DNA of 64,000 bases from an uncultured Geobacter sp. (GTDB lineage: Bacteria > Desulfobacterota > Desulfuromonadia > Geobacterales > Geobacteraceae), in contig CALABV010000176.1 of the NCBI GenBank assembly GCA_937886325.1, forward strand, positions 1-64,000, read 5' to 3'. The translations under genes and the position numbers were made by a program. A model generated the notes under the pieces. It ran no database searches. It saw only the letters and a list, made by a program, of their open reading frames with translations, and had not been told where the DNA came from. Every line of letters starts with the position of its first letter. Within the stretch, counting starts at the first letter, position 1. This document shows positions 61,544 to 64,000 of this stretch, in pieces.

Positions 61544-62457
61544 GAAAACCCGATCTTTCAGTGAACCTGGCCGGCATCACCTTGCGCAATCCGGTCATGA
61601 CCGCTTCCGGCACCTTCGGCTATGGCGAGGAGTTTTCCGAGTATCTGGACCTGGAAAAAATCGGCGCAATCATCACCAAGGGGCTCTCACTCCGTCCCAG
61701 GGCCGGCAACCCAATGCCTCGCATCGTGGAGACCCCTGGTGGGATGCTGAACGCCATCGGACTGCAGAACGTGGGTATCGACGCATTCATCGAGAAAAAG
61801 GTCCCGTTTCTCCGCACCATTTCAACCCCGGTGATCGTCAACTTTTTCGGCAATACCGTGGAGGAATATGCCGACCTTGCGGCACGGTTGGACGCCGTTC
61901 CCGAGGTGGCCGGGGTGGAGGTGAATATCTCCTGTCCCAATGTCAAACACGGCGGCATCGTCTTCGGTACGGATCCGAAGGCGGCATCCTCGGTAGTCGG
62001 GGCGGTGCGTCGTGCAACGACAAAACCGCTTATCGTGAAGCTTTCGCCCAACGTAACGGATATCGTGGAGATGGCCCAGGCGTGCGCCGAAGCCGGAGCC
62101 GATGTCCTCTCACTTATCAACACGATTACCGGCATGGCAATAGATCTGAAGAGCAGGCGTCCGGCCCTCGCCAACGTGACCGGAGGGCTGTCAGGCCCGG
62201 CTGTCAAGCCTGTGGCTCTCCGCATGGTATGGCAGGTGTCCCGGGCAGTGAAGCTCCCTGTAATCGGCATCGGAGGGATCGCAACGGCAACCGACGCCCT
62301 TGAGTTCCTGGTCGCCGGCGCAACCGCCGTGCAGGTGGGCACGGCCAACTTCATGGCGCCGGACGCGTCTCAACGGATAGCCGAGGATATGGAGCGGTAC
62401 CTGCGGGAAAACGGTATCGCCGACGTCAAGGAATTGATCGGGTCGCTGCGGGTGTAA
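61540..62457 (+). CDS. pyrD: Dihydroorotate dehydrogenase B, catalytic subunit
   Basis: This 305-residue FMN-binding TIM barrel oxidises dihydroorotate to orotate. It shows [19 protein letters not shown] at the N-terminus, the catalytic Cys in [14 protein letters not shown] (about residue 132), [11 protein letters not shown] and [20 protein letters not shown]. The Cys base and the adjacent pyrK mark it as the NAD-dependent class 1B enzyme. The GTG start overlaps the pyrK stop codon. A terminator follows. Confidence 0.96.
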   Translation: MRKPDLSVNLAGITLRNPVMTASGTFGYGEEFSEYLDLEKIGAIITKGLSLRPRAGNPMPRIVETPGGMLNAIGLQNVGIDAFIEKKVPFLRTISTPVIVNFFGNTVEEYADLAARLDAVPEVAGVEVNISCPNVKHGGIVFGTDPKAASSVVGAVRRATTKPLIVKLSPNVTDIVEMAQACAEAGADVLSLINTITGMAIDLKSRRPALANVTGGLSGPAVKPVALRMVWQVSRAVKLPVIGIGGIATATDALEFLVAGATAVQVGTANFMAPDASQRIAEDMERYLRENGIADVKELIGSLRV

Positions 62458-62488
62458 GACCAAAGAGAATCAAAATATGGAAGAACCG

Positions 62489-62525
62489 GAACGGCGGGTG
62501 GTCATTGCTCCCCGCCGTTCTCTTT
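62489..62525. terminator. Terminator after pyrD
   Basis: A perfect 10-bp stem GAACGGCGGG/CCCGCCGTTC (62489-62498 with 62511-62520) with a 12-base loop is followed by TCTTT. It lies between convergent pyrD and the MBL gene. Confidence 0.7.
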
Positions 62526-62571
62526 GTCGCCTTTCATGATATTCACGATTGTTCACGCGGATCAGAATTCG

Positions 62572-63276
62572 CTATTCCTTCGGCAGAATGACCACTTTGA
62601 TTTTCCCCTGCAGTTTTTCCTGAAATCTCCTGGCATCGGATGAAGAACCGACAATCGAACCGTAGTGCATGGGTATGGCGACCCGCGGATTGATTATGAG
62701 GGCTGCCTGAACAGCCTCATCGGCGGTCATGACATAGGTCCCGGAAACCGGGAGAAGAGCGATATCGGCTTTGATAGCCTGCATCTCCGGAATCAGGTCG
62801 GTATCGCCGGCAAGGTAGATTCTTTTGCCGTCCATTGTAATGACGTAGCCGACCCATCCCTTGTCCCGTGGGTGAAATTTTTTGTTGGTGTTGTAGGCCG
62901 GTACCGCTTCGATGGTAATTTTCCCAAGGGTGATGGTGTCACCGGGACGGACGGTACGGATATTTCCCGTGAGCTTCCGTGCGCAGTCCGCCGTGGCGAT
63001 GATTGTCGTGCCGGGGCCCTGGAGCTTTTTCACATCGTCCGGTGAACAGTGGTCGTAGTGTTCATGGGTAATCAGGATGATGTCCGCCGTGTCTTTCCTG
63101 CCGACGGAGAAAGGGTCCGTGTAGATCGTTGTCTCTCCGGTGATCTTGAATGTGTCATGCCCCAGCCAATGGATGTTTTCCGTCATGTTCCTTCCCCCTT
63201 TCGTTCCGGCAAAGGCCGACGGTTGAAACGAAAACATCAGAAATGAGATTGCGAACAGAAAAAGAAAGCGTGCCAT
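62572..63276 (-). CDS. Exported MBL-fold hydrolase (UPF0173-like)
   Basis: This 234-residue protein has a signal peptide (FLFLFAISFLMFSF, cleavage near AFAGTKG). The mature part matches the UPF0173/YtkL metal-dependent hydrolases, with THEHYDHCSPDD near residue 70, DKGWVGYVI, YLAGDTDLIPEM near 153 and PMHYGS near 200. UPF0173 members are usually cytoplasmic, so an exported form is less common. AGGAGG precedes the ATG. The substrate is unknown. Confidence 0.85.
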   Translation of the reverse strand: MARFLFLFAISFLMFSFQPSAFAGTKGGRNMTENIHWLGHDTFKITGETTIYTDPFSVGRKDTADIILITHEHYDHCSPDDVKKLQGPGTTIIATADCARKLTGNIRTVRPGDTITLGKITIEAVPAYNTNKKFHPRDKGWVGYVITMDGKRIYLAGDTDLIPEMQAIKADIALLPVSGTYVMTADEAVQAALIINPRVAIPMHYGSIVGSSSDARRFQEKLQGKIKVVILPKE

Positions 63277-63575
63277 AGGGTGCCTCCTGGATGGTTATAT
63301 CGCGGCTGCCGCTTGTTTATCCGGCAATCGCTTGCGGTATTCAGTATAGGGCATTATCGGTGGTTTTCATCTTTCGGTCCGTCATAGACGGAATCATCGG
63401 ATGGCATTTCGATGGGAGACCCAACAATACCACGACAGGCTCCATGCGTTCAACATGGAGTCGGGTGTGGTACTGGGGAACGTGTTACTGACATATGCCG
63501 CGGGGAATGCCGAAGGGAAGGCATGAAGGGGGGGCGCCCCTGTCCGGGGGCGCCGGTTGGTCGCGAGGCTGCCGG
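63277..63575. other. 299-bp spacer before the rhodanese gene
   Basis: No supported gene. It contains a GC-rich hairpin (GGCGCCCC/GGGGCGCC, 63533-63554) just beyond the rhodanese stop codon and a short inverted repeat near 63508-63525. Confidence 0.5.
63533..63554 (-). terminator. GC-rich hairpin after the rhodanese gene
   Basis: An 8-bp stem with a six-base loop lies about 20 bases past the stop codon. No T run follows on the minus strand, so its terminator role is uncertain. Confidence 0.4.
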
Positions 63576-64000
63576 CTACTGCCCTTTGGCGACGGGATAG
63601 TCTGCTTCCATCCACCCCTTGATGCCGCCGGGGTGACGATAGACGTTCTTGTATCCCAGTTTGACCGCCCACATGGCGCCGTTGTGGCTGCGGGTGCATT
63701 TTGTGAAACCGCAGTAGAATACGATCATCCTCTTTTTGTCGGGACCGAGAAGCTTCAGCAGTTCCGCTTTGGTCTTGTCGTCCAGGGATTTCATCTCCGG
63801 GATGGGAAATTCCATTTGCTTTGCGCCGGGAATGTGGTTCTTTATATAGCTGTCCTGGTAGGGCATGGTATCGACGATAAGCATGTTCTTTTTTTCGTCA
63901 ATCCATTTTTTCAACTCTTCCGTGGAAACGATTTTGTACCCCCCTCGTTCAACTTCACGGGCAAAGGTGACCGCGCTCTTCTCCGTTTCCAGTTCCTTCA
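63576..64000 (-). CDS. Rhodanese-domain protein, partial
   Basis: The 5' end of this minus-strand gene lies beyond the right edge; about 141 codons are visible. Upstream of the first in-frame start candidate (TTG 63914) the frame stays open and coding-like (FAREVERGGYKIVSTEELKKW), so the gene continues outside. The rhodanese domain shows DTMPYQDSYIKNHIPGAKQ, the active loop FYCGFTKCTRSHNGA with the catalytic Cys, and GGIKGWMEADYPV at the C-terminus. The unusual second Cys and His in the loop differ from classic CxxxxR thiosulfate transferases. Whether the full protein is exported or has a second domain cannot be told. Confidence 0.85.
   Translation of the reverse strand, partial: KELETEKSAVTFAREVERGGYKIVSTEELKKWIDEKKNMLIVDTMPYQDSYIKNHIPGAKQMEFPIPEMKSLDDKTKAELLKLLGPDKKRMIVFYCGFTKCTRSHNGAMWAVKLGYKNVYRHPGGIKGWMEADYPVAKGQ

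Noticed and set aside
61620..62354. 244-codon open frame antisense to pyrD
   Set aside because: It overlaps conserved pyrD completely and has no recognisable family features or translation signals.
1..64000. Search by eye for CRISPR arrays, insertion sequences, phage genes, integrases, toxin-antitoxin or defence genes
   Set aside because: None seen. Gene spacing, strand runs and gene families are those of a stable chromosomal region, so a mobile or defence system is not supported here.

Overview
The window is a contiguous piece of a bacterial chromosome of moderate GC content, densely packed with housekeeping and envelope genes. Gene content and order point to a Geobacter-like member of the Desulfuromonadales (Desulfuromonadota, former Deltaproteobacteria). 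Support comes from the lysC-cimA pair (citramalate route to isoleucine), gap-pgk-tpiA-secG followed by tRNA-Leu, the purB-(mscS)-purL-purQ-purF-pyrE run, REC-rich signalling genes and several small cysteine-rich proteins. This placement rests on recalled family knowledge; no database search was run. I see no insertion sequence, prophage, CRISPR array, rRNA or plasmid function.

Layout. 1-5.2 kb: an AMMECR1-family gene cut by the left edge, a small Ala/Pro-rich lipoprotein with its own promoter and terminator, ndk, rlmN, an MTA phosphorylase with a PfkB-type kinase, and a TPR lipoprotein. 5.2-8.8 kb: a RodZ-like protein and a signalling group (receiver protein, universal stress protein, REC-histidine kinase, second receiver protein). 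8.8-15.1 kb: a COG2509-type flavoprotein, an OB-HD nuclease, an MBL hydrolase, coaBC, a phospholipase C-like exported protein (minus strand) and a family-4 uracil-DNA glycosylase. 15.1-19.8 kb: ptsP translationally coupled to a ModE-type regulator, a TPR protein and a YtxH protein. 20-26.5 kb: acpS-nnr-CBS-tsaE, then lysC-cimA and an SLBB/HhH protein.

26.6-40 kb is the most accessory-looking part. It holds a 51-residue zinc-ribbon protein, a DUF2156 protein, a YjbQ/PPP-phosphatase pair, and a six-gene export operon (MacA-like adaptor, ABC ATPase, FtsX permease, TolC, RND adaptor, RND pump) trailed by a membrane-anchored metallophosphoesterase. A 59-residue SAP-like protein lies opposite. 40-44 kb: a DUF3108 protein and a bioF-bioH-bioC operon behind a clear BirA-type operator. 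44-48 kb (minus strand): gap-pgk-tpiA-secG-tRNA-Leu(GAG). 48-62.5 kb: a YycJ-like hydrolase, the purine/pyrimidine cluster with an overlapping mscS gene, divergent purM-purN, a YkgJ protein, and rimI-pyrK-pyrD. The right edge has an exported MBL hydrolase and a truncated rhodanese-domain gene.

Together the genes cover de novo purine and late pyrimidine synthesis, lower glycolysis, biotin, CoA and isoleucine precursors, tRNA/rRNA modification, and efflux. No complete, clearly undescribed system is visible. The best leads are the bundled ABC+RND efflux operon, the PtsP-ModE coupling, the mscS gene translationally locked into the purine operon, the PurL with two N-terminal PurS-like repeats, the output-less receiver cluster, and the small cysteine-rich proteins.
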